Shown here: in pieces, positions 30,297 to 41,651 of the stretch | Layout of the letters: each line of letters begins with the position of its first letter | Numbering within the stretch: the first letter of the stretch is position 1 | Origin: Venturia oleaginea | Taxonomy: Eukaryota; Ascomycota; Dothideomycetes; Venturiales; Venturiaceae | Length of the DNA stretch: 64,000 bases | Reading direction: 5' to 3' | Assembly: GCA_013176395.1 (NCBI GenBank) | Contig: JABMLP010000001.1 | Location: 1,674,001-1,738,000 of the forward strand | Program-made: the position numbers and the translations under genes | Notes under the pieces: model-generated | What the model saw: only the letters and a program-made list of their open reading frames with translations | Databases searched by the model: none | Told to the model about the DNA's origin: nothing

Positions 30297-30455
30297 TGTC
30301 ACGGGGCGGGTTCGGGTATCAGGAGGAAGGAGCAGCAGCAGGAACAGGTATCATTCAACAGGCTATATACGAACTGGCAGGCAAACCGACAGGCAGGTTT
30401 AACGACAGGACGTAGCTCAAAGAGCTACGAATTGGTTGAAGCCACGTAGGCTTTA
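30297..30455 (+). repeat. Left half of a solo LTR split by the LINE-like repeat and inversion
   Basis: Begins TGTCACGGGGCGGG after the target copy CTTAA (30292-30296) and ends with CCACGTAGGCTTTA (30442-30455), the target of the LINE-like insertion. The matching right half, reversed, is 41885-41994 and ends with the other CTTAA copy. Together they would form a TGTCA...TGACA LTR of about 255 bp. Confidence 0.7.
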
Positions 30456-32060
30456 TGATTGATTGATTGATTGATTTTATCCTACTCGGTTGCAGCCGCT
30501 TAATCAGGCAGCTATGTCCGGTTAGGAGGACTTCATCAGACAGCCGACACGTGATAGATTATATAATCCACCGCGCCCCACTTCGCCCCGTTCACTGAAA
30601 CAAGACCAGCTGTCCCCTTCGTCCTCCCTCTTTTCCCTTAACCAGTATCTCCAAATGCCCGCTGGCTCTTGTAGATACTGGTTATTCTGCTAGTATATCT
30701 GTGCTATGTAGACTCAAGAGGCAATGCCTCGTGTTTCGCTATCCTTCTACCTACAGTCTCCCTCTAATGCTCAGCTTTGTCTATCTGTTTCGCCTTATCC
30801 CTCAAGGCCAATGGGTTCCCTAAGTATGTTTCTGCTTGTGAAAGTTGCCTTGCACCAGATTCCTATGCGGCGGTGTATTTGGTTGTGTGATGCTGGAGAC
30901 AATAGTAACCATCGTAGTCGTGATTTCGCTGCTTGGGTGTGATACTCCGGGTATGCCCGTGGACGAGGCTGTCTGGTAGCTGCCGTATTGTATGGCGCCG
31001 ATCGTGCTATAGACCTGCCGTCTTATAGTCGGAGCCTACCTGCTGCTAGTCGCTCTCCCTACTTGCTATATCGCGCTCCTACTCTTGCCAATGCCATAAC
31101 TGGGACGCAACAGTCTGGGGAGAGGCTCAAGGCTACGTCTGCTGGCTTGTAGGGAGGGGATTTGCCGCCAATAAGCTCCTTCTATACGTCCTTACTGCTT
31201 ACTGTGTTGCGCACCTACTCTTGCCAATGCCATAACTGGGACGCAACAGTTTGGGGAGAGGCTCAAGGCTCTGGACATCAGCTTGCAGCAGGACGGTTTG
31301 CGGAGACGATAGTAGATGAGGTTCTCTAGCAGCTGCCGTATCGTGTCGCACCAATTGTGTTGTAGACCTGTCGTCTTATAGTCGGAGCCTATCTGCTGCT
31401 AGTCGCTCTCCCTGCTTGCTATATCGCGCACCTACTCTTGCCACTGCCATAACTGGGACGCAACAGTCTGGGGAGAGGCTCAAGGCTACGTCTGCTAGCT
31501 TACAGGGAGGGGATTTGCCGCCAATAGGCTCCTTCTATGCGTCCTTACTACTTACTGTGTCGCGCACCTACTCTTGCCAATGCCATAACTGGGAGGCAAC
31601 AGTTTGGGGAGAGGCTCAAGGCTCTGGGCAACAGCTTGTAGCAGGACGGTTTGCCAAGACGTTGGGAGAGGTTGTCTAGTCGTTGCAGTGGTGTGTGGTG
31701 CCGATTGTTGCACACCGGGCGTCTGGTGTTTGAGTTGTGTTGAAGGTATTGCCGTTCTAGCGGTGACTCGTCGACTCGGAGCGTTGCAGTGTCATCTGGG
31801 GTGATGGACTAGCCGGAAGATAGTGACTAGATGGTTGCTGTTGTCTTTGGTGGACGCATCGTTCGTGTAGCTTGCTCATGTATTCGTCTGCTTGCTCTGC
31901 CGTGGCCGCGACGGCGACTCTAGAGGTATCTCATCGACGCTGAGGGACGCGCGATGGCCTCTAGAAGCCGGAGCGGCCACTGGCAGAGGTGTTTTGATGA
32001 TCTTTAGATGATACTTCTGTAAATTCCAAAAATCGAGTTCTCGCTGTGTGTGCTGTTTTT
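30456..32060 (-). mobile_element. LINE-like non-LTR repeat, copy A
   Basis: About 1.6 kb, present again in reverse at 41995-43596 with very few differences. Read on the minus strand, it begins near TAAAAACAGCACACACAGCG and ends in a short-repeat tail, (AATC)n. The 14-15 bp target duplications and the simple tail are the signs of target-primed (non-LTR) insertion. No reverse transcriptase was recognised; the sense strand has only broken short frames, one with a Gln/Pro/Ser-rich gag-like start (MSKLHERCVHQRQQQPSSHY). It is therefore probably a short non-autonomous element or a 3' remnant. The terminal CCACGTAGGCTTTA on its left is paired with the far copy's flank, not its own right flank. Confidence 0.65.
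30967..31680. repeat. 352-bp tandem duplication inside LINE-like copy A
   Basis: Two head-to-tail units of about 352 bp (about 30967-31319 and 31320-31672). Each contains two diverged sub-repeats of about 137 bp that begin with cctactcttgccaatgcc (about 31081, 31213, 31432, 31568). The same organisation is present in copy B at about 42375-43090. Confidence 0.8.
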
Positions 32061-32075
32061 ACTAAGGCCATGAAT

Positions 32076-34628
32076 ATCGTGGTTGTCTGTGCCCATAGCT
32101 TAGAATCCGAAATCTGTGAGAGATCCGGCCCCAAGGCCAACTGTCCGGCGTTAAGAAATTTTGTGACGAGTTGGCCGCTCGAGAGGCCGCCTGCTAAGAG
32201 CCCCACTTTCATGTAGGGAATAAGGCGAATTTTTGATCGGTTGCTGGCAGATAGAGAAGGTGATGAAACCATTGAACAACAAGTGTGATGTTAACATGAT
32301 TTGAGATTGCTAGGAGACCGAAGTTTCCAGAGATTGTACCTTGCATGAACATGCCTCTCCTTTGTGGGTGGAAACCAGATTCTCAGTGTGAACTTGATGC
32401 AAGCATACCTTTTGGGAAGACTTGCTTCACACCATGAGAGTTCGCAGGCAAGCATTCGTGCAGGATGTGTAAAGCTTACATTGGTCCAGCCAAGCTGGGA
32501 CCTCAGACATAGCCTCGCCACGGCGAATGTGTTGGATTTCACCATTGAGCCAAAAGAGGACCTGTTTGCCACTGCCTTGACATAGAGATAATATATAATA
32601 ATAATAATCAGATTTTACGTGGTATGTAATGGCTGCTGTGCCGTGTGCCCACAATCTCTATCTACAACACAAAAACCCAACACTCTGGGATGAAAAAGCC
32701 TCTCGGATCTATCCTGAGCGGAATCTATACGGTGCGTAAGGAGGCCATCAACGGTCCGGTTCCTTCGCTATCTTGACGTCTCTCGACTTGGCCTTACACC
32801 GACTCTTACTACGCCCCCTACCTTACTACTCGGTTCATCTATCCCACTCCCGCCAGTACAGCTCCTCCACGGCTCCTAAGCCGTGTCCTCTGCCTTAAAT
32901 CTGCTGTCGTTTCACATGAGAACCGTCATGTTCGGATATTTCCTATCTCCCGTATTTACCATGCCTTAACCTGCCGTGGTCCTTTGTCCCCCCAACTCAA
33001 ATCACCAGAATACCCTCCTACCCTTAACCTGCCCTTTTTCTCCCTATCACCCCTGCCCTTTGTCCCTGTACCGGGGATGGTCCTCCTCCTCCCCGCTCAC
33101 TTTTCGATGTTACCCTGCCCTTTTTCCTTCTCCTCCTGCCCTTTACCTTCTCTTTTCCGCTCACTTTTCGATGTTTCCCTGCCCTTTATCCTTCAGCTCC
33201 TGTTGCGGCCCCTTTAGACTCTCGCGCCATCGTTGGTGGTAGGTGAGGTGATGTATCTTCAGACTATTGCGTAGTAGGTAAGGTAGGTGAGGTGGAGTCT
33301 CTTTAGACTATTGCGGAGGAGGTATCGGTACACTCCCGGTACGGGGTAGGTGAGGTGGTGTAGGAAGTAGGTAAGGTAGTAGTCGTAGTTAAGAATTTTG
33401 GACTCTTTGTGCGGCCTTGGCGGGACTTGAACTCCTCCGACTCGGTGCCAGCGAAGTCCTTCCAGTATACGTTGCTCTTCGTGTAATCGCTGTATTGATA
33501 TCTCTTGCTACGTACTGAGTTTTCCCTGTGTCCACCTGTGTCCAGGAGCATCGCTCGTGGTGTGGAAGAGGCCGCTCTACCAGGCAAACCACCACGACGT
33601 GCCGTCCGATGCCCGTGGAGAGTGAGTCCACGGACAGCGATTTCCATCGGCTCTCCCATCATCGTCGAGACGATATGGAAGGTTCGTAGTCTCCGCCTCG
33701 TATAGGCTGGAAATTCGACTTTGGAGGCCAGAGATAATATATACCAATCTGATATTCAACAGAATGATGTTGGGTTGGTGACCGAAAAGCCATGCAAGCC
33801 GGTTGCGAGCCTGACTAGGGTTTCCTTATCACAGTCGCATTTCTGGGGCTTCCAGAGTTGTTTCGGCCCTGAAAAGTTTCTACCACTGTGCCTGATTAGA
33901 CTTGGACGTCATTCAATCGCTCCAGGGACAGACTCACCTCGAAACGAACAGTCACAAACTCAATTTCAACTATCACTCCCAGCATTGATCCCGTCGCGCA
34001 GAATTCTCTTGGAACGTCGTCGAAAGGCCCACGTTGACTCACGAATTCGCGCCCAAGCGAGGTGCGCCTGTTCAGCCAAGCCAGCTCTTTCTCATGTGTT
34101 TTTCGTACTAACGACCTGCCTCTCATCCCGGGATATCTTCTGAGCGATGCTTTCTTTGAACTATCTCTTTCGAGAATGAAGATTGATGACAATAACAAGG
34201 ATGCCAGATGGTTTCATTCATACAAACTTTAACTTCAAAAAAAAACTAATTGCGCCGACATTGTCACCTCGTCTCTTTCATGACTGGAGAGTCCATTGGG
34301 ACGTAAAAGTAAGAGAGATTGTCATCAGATCATCAGATCATAGCCGACCATCCTGCCACCTACGCCACAGAAATGCTGAAATGACAAAAGAAGGGTATTA
34401 CAAGCAGCCCCCCCCCCCCTTTGCCCCGCTAACAAGCCAAGTCCATGATACTTAAATTCAGAAGAAACAACAAGACCCTGCAATTATTCGATGAAATATT
34501 TAATGGCGCAGATTAAGTATGCTGGAAACCGCCTTTGTCTCTGCTCGATCCTAGAATCTTAGCAACCATATCAAAGCGATGTGTAAACTTCGTACCTGTC
34601 TCCCAAATTACTCATTAACGATTTGCCA
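32076..34628. other. Gene-poor stretch with pyrimidine tract and minisatellite
   Basis: No supported gene. A pyrimidine-rich stretch at 32976-33220 holds an 18 bp direct repeat (cgctcacttttcgatgtt at 33094 and 33158). From 33237 to 33380 a degenerate GTAGGTGAGGTG minisatellite is present. A C-run of 10 lies near 34411. Short frames across 33300-33700 have the composition of decayed repeats rather than a gene. Confidence 0.45.
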
Positions 34629-35032
34629 CTATGATTCGATAACTTCGCAGCTACCGCACTGCTCATGTTTACAAGAGGGACAAGTAGGATGACTCTCGAC
34701 AGACACAGGACCGTCGCCGCATTTGCAACATGCCCACACTAATTCACCCTCAACAGCAGCAGGTCCCGTCACACCTACACCATAGTCCCCAGCCAAGATA
34801 GGAAGCATCGGTCCAAGAATGCCATAGGCCATGTCGAAAGATCCTCCATGTAGGGATGCCGATATTGTAGACTTAGGTGGATCGAAGCTGGTAGTAAATG
34901 AATTGAGTGGTAGTTTCCTTCAAATATATTAAGTTGAAATAATTTCAACACTGATTCGTTTATGCCATACCTCATGCGGTTTTTGTTGAGGGATCCGTTG
35001 CTCGTGAACTCTTCGGTCAGGATGTGAGCCAT
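34629..35032 (-). CDS. Small zinc-ribbon protein, one intron
   Basis: Exon 1 is 35032-34971 and exon 2 is 34887-34629. The 83 bp intron has a GTATGG donor and a CCAG acceptor in phase 2. The 106-residue product has a Gly-rich middle and a compact C-terminal zinc ribbon: CCKCGDGP, then CPSCKHEQCGSC, that is four CxxC-like half-sites within about 35 residues. It shares this signature with loci at 43992-44148 and 45806-46024. Small proteins with this C-C-x-C-G...C-x2-C-x-H...C-x2-C pattern are common in filamentous fungi, but I know of no assigned function. The exact in-frame join supports the splice model. No signal peptide or membrane segment is seen. Confidence 0.65.
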
Positions 35033-37220
35033 TTTGAATATGTAGGTACGTGGGTCAAATTTCGTATGTCGATACTATGAAGGAATAGCTAAGTAAAGAG
35101 TACAAGCTAATCGAAGTGAACTATGATTTTCCCCAGGATGGAGATCTACCAGGCCATTAAGTATGTTCGTTAAGTGGCACAGCATTTGACCATCGAGAAA
35201 CAGTCCAAGACAGTATGTTTCACGGTCTACAATTAGGCCTACCAGAGCCCGTCGGGAGGATGTGAGGCTTGGTAGAAGTCAAGTGTCGTCGAATAGACGT
35301 CCAAACGTGAGACCAAATCGATGCGCGAATCACTCGGGCCAGTCCAAGCAAGACTGCACACCCATAACTGGAGCATTGTCTGCACACCCATCACCGGAGC
35401 ATTGTCTGCACACCCATCACCAGAGAACTGTCATTTTGAAATTTGCAGTGATCCTGGCAATTTTCCGGAATAGCGTCATAATGAAAGTCAGTCCCTTTCA
35501 GATAGGGGGCGGTGTTGAGCGTCATGCTCTTTCGAAAAGCTATACAAGGCCTGTTGAAGCTGAACACATGCTGAGTATTGAAGGCTTAGAGAAGCTCGAG
35601 TGCAGCTAGGCGAGACGTCGTGTCAACTGGCTATAGTTCGAGGGGCCGCCAGGTTGCAGGCTGGGTTTAGGTCATGAGATACTACCATGGCCAGTATGAA
35701 TTGAATTGATTTGTACACGTACGTGTTCAATAACAGCCGATTCGTGTAGACGATTTCATGTGAGCGATGACGCTGCCAGCATTCATTCGGTCTATCCTGG
35801 TTGATTGGTTGAATTGCGGAACCGACTTGACTAACTTGAGCAAGAAACGGAGGCCATACTGTCTGTGACATCATAGGCGAGAGTGATGAAACATTGATGC
35901 TGAGCCACGGAAGGTCTTTTCGTTTCCAAGGAGTATGGTTGAAGCTGGACAGTGCTTGAGAACTGATTGTCGAATATCCAAAAGCAATTGAAGCAAATGC
36001 TTAATTTAGCAATTCAGGAACCGTGTAGATGTAAAGCCAGCGTGGGAACTGCTATAATCTTGAAGTTACGGCAAAAGGGAAAGCCCTTGTGCAGAGAGGC
36101 CGACCATGCGCGCCACCAAATAAATGGCACCTCTGTATGAAATCCGCCCCGGCAGGCTGGTAAAAAGCTCGCCAAGGTAAAAAGGGCAGCCGGAGAAGGT
36201 GATGCTGCCATCGTATTCATTACTGGCGAGAGCATGGGACAGCCTTGGGCAGCAAGGGAGGCTGGGTTTCTGCTTCGGAATTGTGGTAAAGACTACTTAC
36301 TGCACATGATGACGCCCTTCCATTGTGTATATTGTAAATTTTCCACGCTTCGTGAGAGACATTTTTGATAGTGTGCAGGACACTGTCAAGATTGGACGCG
36401 TATGGGACAGCGAAGGGGCTTCCGCTTCGACCGGTCTGCTGGTTGCGGGAAGTAGAGAAATACGAGGAGGGCTCGCTTCGGCGGTTTTCGGATGTATCTA
36501 CGATGAAGCCGGTTTGTGGGAGGCAGAGAGGGGAGCGTGTGCAGGCTGCTGTTCACAGTCTCGTGGTAATGGGCCGTGTCGTGCATTTGTGATGCAGCTC
36601 TCGCCCGGTAAGCCTTGCCAACGAGGCCCTAAGACGTGGAAGGAATAGTATAAGGAGGCCTGTTAGAACAAAGGCGATCACCACATTGTGCACGTGATTG
36701 CATGTGACAGCACATGATGCGGCATATATATTCCTCACTTCTGCCACGTAGATTAAATCAAGCTTGATCATCTTCACCCATTTTATCAACGCCCCATGAA
36801 AATAGGGGAGGAGAGGGGTAATTAAAGGATAGATCCCATCTTTACTTATCCTGGACAGATTCTTAGTAGACTTGTTTTCATGTATACTTCTTTCTACGTG
36901 TACTTCTTTACCTTTCTTATTTCTTAGTAGTTCTATCCATGCCATTCAACAGTCCGCGGCGAGGACGACTTAGGCCAGGGCGACTCGGCGGGAAGGTGTT
37001 ACAGATCAGCTCAAGACCGAAGAGCAGGGACAGCGGGACTTGCAGAGGATGGTTGGATAACAAGAAGTTGTTGTTAGGACTGATGTGGAGGGGAATCCTT
37101 TGGGCGCACAAGAGGGGACTGGTGCAACCAGGTCAATCCTAAGAGAGAATAGTACGTGCAGGAGTCACGTGATACTCCCACAGTTCCTACAGCACTTAGC
37201 ATTGACCACAGTGTGTGGGA
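35033..37220. other. Intergenic, no gene recognised
   Basis: About 2.2 kb without a supported gene, apart from a 26 bp tandem repeat at 35354-35431. Frames at 36325-36945 were examined and lack any recognisable domain. Confidence 0.4.
35354..35431 (+). repeat. 26-bp tandem repeat, three copies
   Basis: Three units of ctgcacacccat(a/c)ac(t/c)ggag-type sequence start at 35354, 35380 and 35406. The last unit has diverged at its end. Confidence 0.85.
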
Positions 37221-38785
37221 ATCACCCAACCGGTCAAAATTTGCCAAGACCCCAACTACTCTTCTTATTCTACTATGTCTCAACAACGTAATGAGTTACT
37301 ACTCCAACACGAAAGGAGAATTCAGCTTGCAATCCAAGCTTTGAATACCGGCCAACTCCGAAGCCAACGGGCTGCTGCGAGCGCCTTCAACGTTAAACAA
37401 CAAACCCTCTCCGATCGCGTCAGAGGAGTCCCATTTATCCTCGAAAGACCACCAAACGGTCGAAACTTACCCTTACCGAAGAGCAAACGCTTGTCCGATA
37501 TATCCTCTACCTCGGTTCGCGAGGATTTGCGCCCCGGCTGTGTGAGGTGGCAGATATGGCGGATAAACTGTTGGGTATACGCGGTGGAGAGCCAGTAGGC
37601 AAAAAGTGGGCTGAGAGGTTCGTAAGCGCTCAGATGAGCTCAAGACAGTCTTCAATCGAGCCAAGGATAGGCAGAGGATACTACAGGAAGATCCAGAGGT
37701 TATTGGCACGTGGTTCAAGCTCGTTGCAGACACGAAGGCAAAGTACGGCATCTACGACGAGGATACGCACAACTTTGACGAGATTGGCTTCCAGATGGGT
37801 ATTATTGGGTCAATGAAGGTCGTTACAGCCTCTGAGAGACGTACAAGGCCTGAACTCATTCAGCCGGGCGATTGCGAATGGGTTACGGTTATTCAGAGCA
37901 TTTGCGCAGCTGGGTATGCGACCCCGCCATTCATTATCTACAAAGGACGAGTTCACATCTCTACGTGGTATAAGGAGGCAGATATACCGCGCAATTGGAA
38001 GCTTTCAGTTTCTGAGAACGGCTGGACAAACAACGCGCTGGGTCTTGAGTGGTTGAAGCACTTTGACGCGCATACAAAGGCGCGGCAGGTGGGGGTGTAT
38101 AGGCTGCTTACTTTGGACGGCCATGAGAGCCATCTCAGCCAGGATTTCAAGGACTACTGCCTCGAAAATAAGATTATAACCCTCTGCATGCCATCGCACT
38201 CGTCGCATATACTCCAGCCCCTTGATGTGGTCTGCTTCTCGCCGTTGAAGCGCAAGTACTCCCAATGCGTCTACCATATCAACAAGGAAGGCTTTCTCCC
38301 TGCCTTCAAAGACGCGTTTTTCGACGTATTTACAAAAGAGAACTGTCAAAAGGCCATTGAGGCAGTAGGGCTGGTCCCTATCGACGCGCAGGTGGTGTTG
38401 GGTCGCCTTGAAGTACGGCTACGTACCCCGCCAGAACCCCGTCTCCCAGAAACGCCGTGGCAGTCAAAGACTCCAAGCAATACTCATGAATTTGGGTCCC
38501 AATCCAAGCGTCTGTAGCGCCTCAGGGATCGAAGAAGGCTCGTGGTAGTGGTGATCAAGAAACAGCCCGACCAACTCAACGGCGCTGTGGGAACTGCGGC
38601 GCAACTGGGCATAATGCGCGAACTTGTAAAAAAGATATCGAGATATCTTCTGAATCAGATAGCAGCACGACGGACTTAGAATCTATTGTTAATAGCGATG
38701 AAATTGAAGAGTCGTAATATAAGATGGTCGTGCCAAGAAATTTTGACGGGTTGGGTGATCTGACGGGTTGGGTGATCGGATACGT
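37221..38785 (+). mobile_element. Fot/pogo-type DNA transposon (pogo-2), decayed
   Basis: Inverted terminal-region repeats: atcacccaaccggtcaaaat at 37221 is matched in reverse by attttgacgggttgggtgat near 38740. The right one is followed by a second direct copy (38761-38778). The right end reads ACGT then TA (38782-38787), as in the other pogo elements here. The left outermost end is diverged and may lie further out, near 37150-37170. Confidence 0.7.
37275..38717 (+). pseudogene. pogo-2 transposase with C-terminal CCHC knuckle, frameshifted
   Basis: ATG 37275 begins MSQQRNELLLQHERR and a Psq-type helix-turn-helix (SQRAAASAFNVKQQTLSDRVRG). The frame then shifts at least twice (about 37500-37550 and 37630) before NFDEIGFQMG, which carries the first catalytic Asp. 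From 37795 it is open for 240 residues through LTLDGHESH (second Asp) and LQPLDVVCF (usual position preceding the third acidic residue). After a TAG at 38515-38517, an overlapping frame continues as a Lys/Gln-rich linker, a CCHC zinc knuckle (CGNCGATGHNARTC, about 38586-38627) and an acidic Ser-rich tail to TAA 38715-38717. The intact ancestor would be a pogo transposase of about 480 residues with a zinc-knuckle tail. Confidence 0.8.
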
Positions 38786-38787
38786 TA

Positions 38788-39909
38788 ATCCAATGTTCAA
38801 ACATATCCTTAGTGGGGAGAAAAGCCGATTTTCGGCTAAGATTTAGTGGGTTGACCGCCTAAATTCTAGGGCCTACCCCCCTAAAAAGATGTCACGTGAA
38901 AGGGGAAACTCAACGCCATCAGCTTGAGTGGATGGTAGGCGACATATATTCAACTGATTGCTTGATTGGGTAACTATCTAGGCCTATCCGACCACCTATA
39001 TAGGCCGTTTTTGGCTCCGCCTGACGGCGTCGGTTAGTTGGCTTGATTGATTATCAAACACGATGGACTTAAGCCTCAGGTATAGACGGAAGCGACAGAA
39101 CAAGGGCTGAATGAAGGTACGACAATAGTTGTATGAATCACTTGAACGGTTGCAAGAGCTGCTCAAGATGAAAAATGTTGGAAAAAGATGACTACGGCAG
39201 ATGGCTGTTGATGGGGGGGGTAAGCGTTGGCACTCGGACACTTGAGGCCGAATCTCTGCATCTCTAAGAACAACTGTCCAAGACGATGTGGCAGGCCAAG
39301 TGTGATACGTTGTACCTATCGAATTGAACACAACAACGTACTAGGCATTGTGATTCGTCGGAATCACGGTCACTGACAAGATGAAGGTAGGTAAGCTGGA
39401 CCGCGACAACGACGCTGACCCATTCTGACGAGGTCCATGAAACTTTCACAGCCGCACAAGCACTGGCTGAGACTACTTGAAATGGGTCCTTGATAACATC
39501 TTACAGATGCTAGGATCAAGATCGTCTAGGTTTGTAGGCAAGAGGACGATTGAAGAGCCAGTAATTTCAACCAGAAAGCATCAGCCATCCAACTATGCAA
39601 ACGGAAGATGGCAAATGAACATACTGTTCTAAACAGAATGTACCCGGAGGTAGTCTCAATCGCGAATATCGAAGTCCCATCGAACAAGTTTACCAGCTAC
39701 ACAAACAACTCTCCACAGTTCATAAATAACCCTTACCACAAGGGCACCATACAATAGCAAATTACCATTCTTCCCCTGATATACGGTCTTCTCTCGGGTT
39801 CGATTATCGACTCTTATTGGACAAGTGCCAACTCCACACAACAACTCTCCACAGATCAGAAAGAACCACCACCAGACACACCACTCAACTACAATTCTGC
39901 CCCTATGTT
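38788..39909. other. Intergenic, no gene recognised
   Basis: No supported gene. A short direct repeat (aacaactctccacag near 39703 and 39839) flanks the 3' side of the secreted-protein gene. Confidence 0.4.
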
Positions 39910-40258
39910 CTAATCCTTGGTACAACACCACCATCTATAAACAATGTTCTAAATCCCATGAAATCAGTCAGTCATTCACACCTCAAACACCTACTCCATA
40001 AAGGGTCACAAAAAATGACATAGATAGAGCATAGTAGAAAGACAAACTCACGTCCGGCCCATCCAAAAATCGAAAGAGGGCGACATCTCTCTTATGAGCA
40101 AGCTGATTACACGCCAATTTCTGAAAGGCATGTGGTATTACTTTGCACGTTTTGAGTTTGTAGCAGTTTGTGCCTTGAACAACTTGCTCGCCAGCGGGGC
40201 ATTCTCCTCTCTCGAAAGCCAGAGCAAGGGGGATAAGAGTGAAGAGAATAAAACGCAT
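39910..40258 (-). CDS. Small secreted cysteine-rich protein (effector-like candidate)
   Basis: Exon 1 is 40258-40052 and exon 2 is 39948-39910. The 103 bp intron (GTGAGT donor, CTGAC-like branch, TTTAG acceptor) is in phase 0. The product is 81 residues. The N-terminus MRFILFTLIPLALAFERGEC is a clear secretion signal (one Arg, a hydrophobic run, a small residue near 14-15). The mature part is about 66 residues with six cysteines (GEC, TNCYKLKTC, LACN, and CC near the end), an even number compatible with disulfides. This size and Cys content are typical of small secreted fungal proteins, some of which act in host interaction, but no family is recognised. Without the splice the frame would run on 22 residues, losing two cysteines. 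Function is unknown. Confidence 0.6.
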
Positions 40259-41022
40259 GTTTGTAGCGAGCGAAAAAGTATCGTGGTTATCGTTATTTGA
40301 CGGTTGTTTGAAGAAGTGGATATGGAGCGAGTGCTAAGGAATAGAATGACTGCCCTCTTATAGAACAGAGATTTGGGGATCTTCGTTTCTCCAGCTACCC
40401 TGTACGATACGGTTGTCCAGTCCACCATTCGGAATGCTGTGATGGTATCCGAGGCATACTTTCTTGCGTTTACCGTGCGTTTTGTCATATAAATTCCCAG
40501 TTTTGCCTACCGAGACGATCAACATTATTCAACTATATCTTTTTGGTCGGTTGTCAGCGAGTGAAGAGGTCCGCCCTTTGAGAAATGCACTATTGTAGTT
40601 TGGGCATCAACGTGGATATTCTCAGATTTCTGACCAACTCTCAGAGCTCTACTTTACAGCGGAACCCAGCTGAACAAAGTAGATCAGTTGATTCTTACCC
40701 CTCAAGTAATATTAATGTGGTTTGTACATCAACGTGGACATTCTCAAGTGTTTGACTGGATTCTAAGAGCTCCACAGCGGAATCTAGCTGAAACACGTAG
40801 ATTAGTCAATTCTTACCCCTTAAGTGATAAGATCTTCTCTAGAAATGGGTTATAAAAGCCTCTACTATATAAAGCGGTCCTATAAGAGCAAGTCCTTAGC
40901 CGTCAATGCATTATTGTTACGGATACTATCACGTGGACATGTATTCAATGGTATTCGGTTGTATATGACTGCATTCATATGCATTCAAATACGCCCAGTC
41001 TGTTTCTTTATGATTGGTTGAA

Positions 41023-41340
41023 TGTCACACAGGATCCATAGGGATCACATGTTGGCGCAACGCTCAGGTCATGAGCCATGAGCGAGCATAAGGATCACGT
41101 GCTGGCTCATGCATTAGGCTCTGCGCCTTATGGGAGGATTTCCTATATAATGGACGAGACTCTGCTCTCTCAGTGTCTCGTATCTTCACTCTCTCTTTAC
41201 TTCGCTATTGCTTTTAGTTACTTAGCACAATTCACGACTCTAATATCTTGCAAGCTTCGCTTCACTTGTTTGATACGATACTGTCGCCCCGGACCACTTG
41301 AACTCTACTGTACGGATTAGCCAAATCCAGCTAGATTACT
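41023..41340 (+). repeat. Possible LTR-like segment
   Basis: Starts TGTCACACAGG and contains a TATA-like box (tatataatgg at about 41152) followed by a pyrimidine-rich leader, as seen in fungal retroelement LTRs. Neither its right end nor a target duplication could be fixed, so this is only a suggestion. Confidence 0.3.
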
Positions 41341-41485
41341 TTGAGTCATAGCCTCTGAGTAACAATTATTACCTTGGCGTAGATCAGAATTACGGGCGTT
41401 ACTCAGTCAGTCAGTCAAAAACCAGAGAATCCACGTTGATGCACGAACCGCAATAAGAGCCCGTCGCCTCTAAGAAGCCTCGGTA

Positions 41486-41651
41486 TACTGTAGATTCCGT
41501 GCAAAGTTGTACATATAGTAGACGAGAGAATGGTGGCTTCAACCCTTATTGTTCGTGTTTTTTGGTCTACTTGATTTGCCCTTAGATCTCTCATACCAAA
41601 TCTAGCTGTGCACTGATCGCTCGTCTACAACTTTGCACGGAATTCACGGTA
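41486..41651. mobile_element. MITE of about 166 bp with terminal inverted repeats
   Basis: The left end tactgtagattccgtgcaaa and the right end (reverse of ttgcacggaattcacggta) form near-perfect inverted repeats of about 25 bp. The interior is A/T-rich and non-coding. It sits inside the larger inverted-repeat block and is a good candidate for a non-autonomous DNA transposon. Confidence 0.6.

Noticed and set aside
30724..30942. 72-residue open frame, repeated exactly at 43333-43115
   Set aside because: It lies within the LINE-like repeat, antisense to the element's inferred direction. The exact repetition reflects recent duplication of the repeat, not selection on a protein.
31416..31804. 87- and 66-residue frames duplicated at 42641-42253
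   Set aside because: Same reason; they are frames through the internal tandem repeats, and neighbouring units carry stops in the same frames.
32976..33242. Cys/Pro/Phe-rich frames in the pyrimidine tract
   Set aside because: Composition is dictated by the CT-rich sequence; two overlapping frames look equally open.
33303..33662. 119-residue minus-strand frame
   Set aside because: It overlaps a minisatellite and low-complexity sequence, has no domain, and frames of similar length exist on the other strand.
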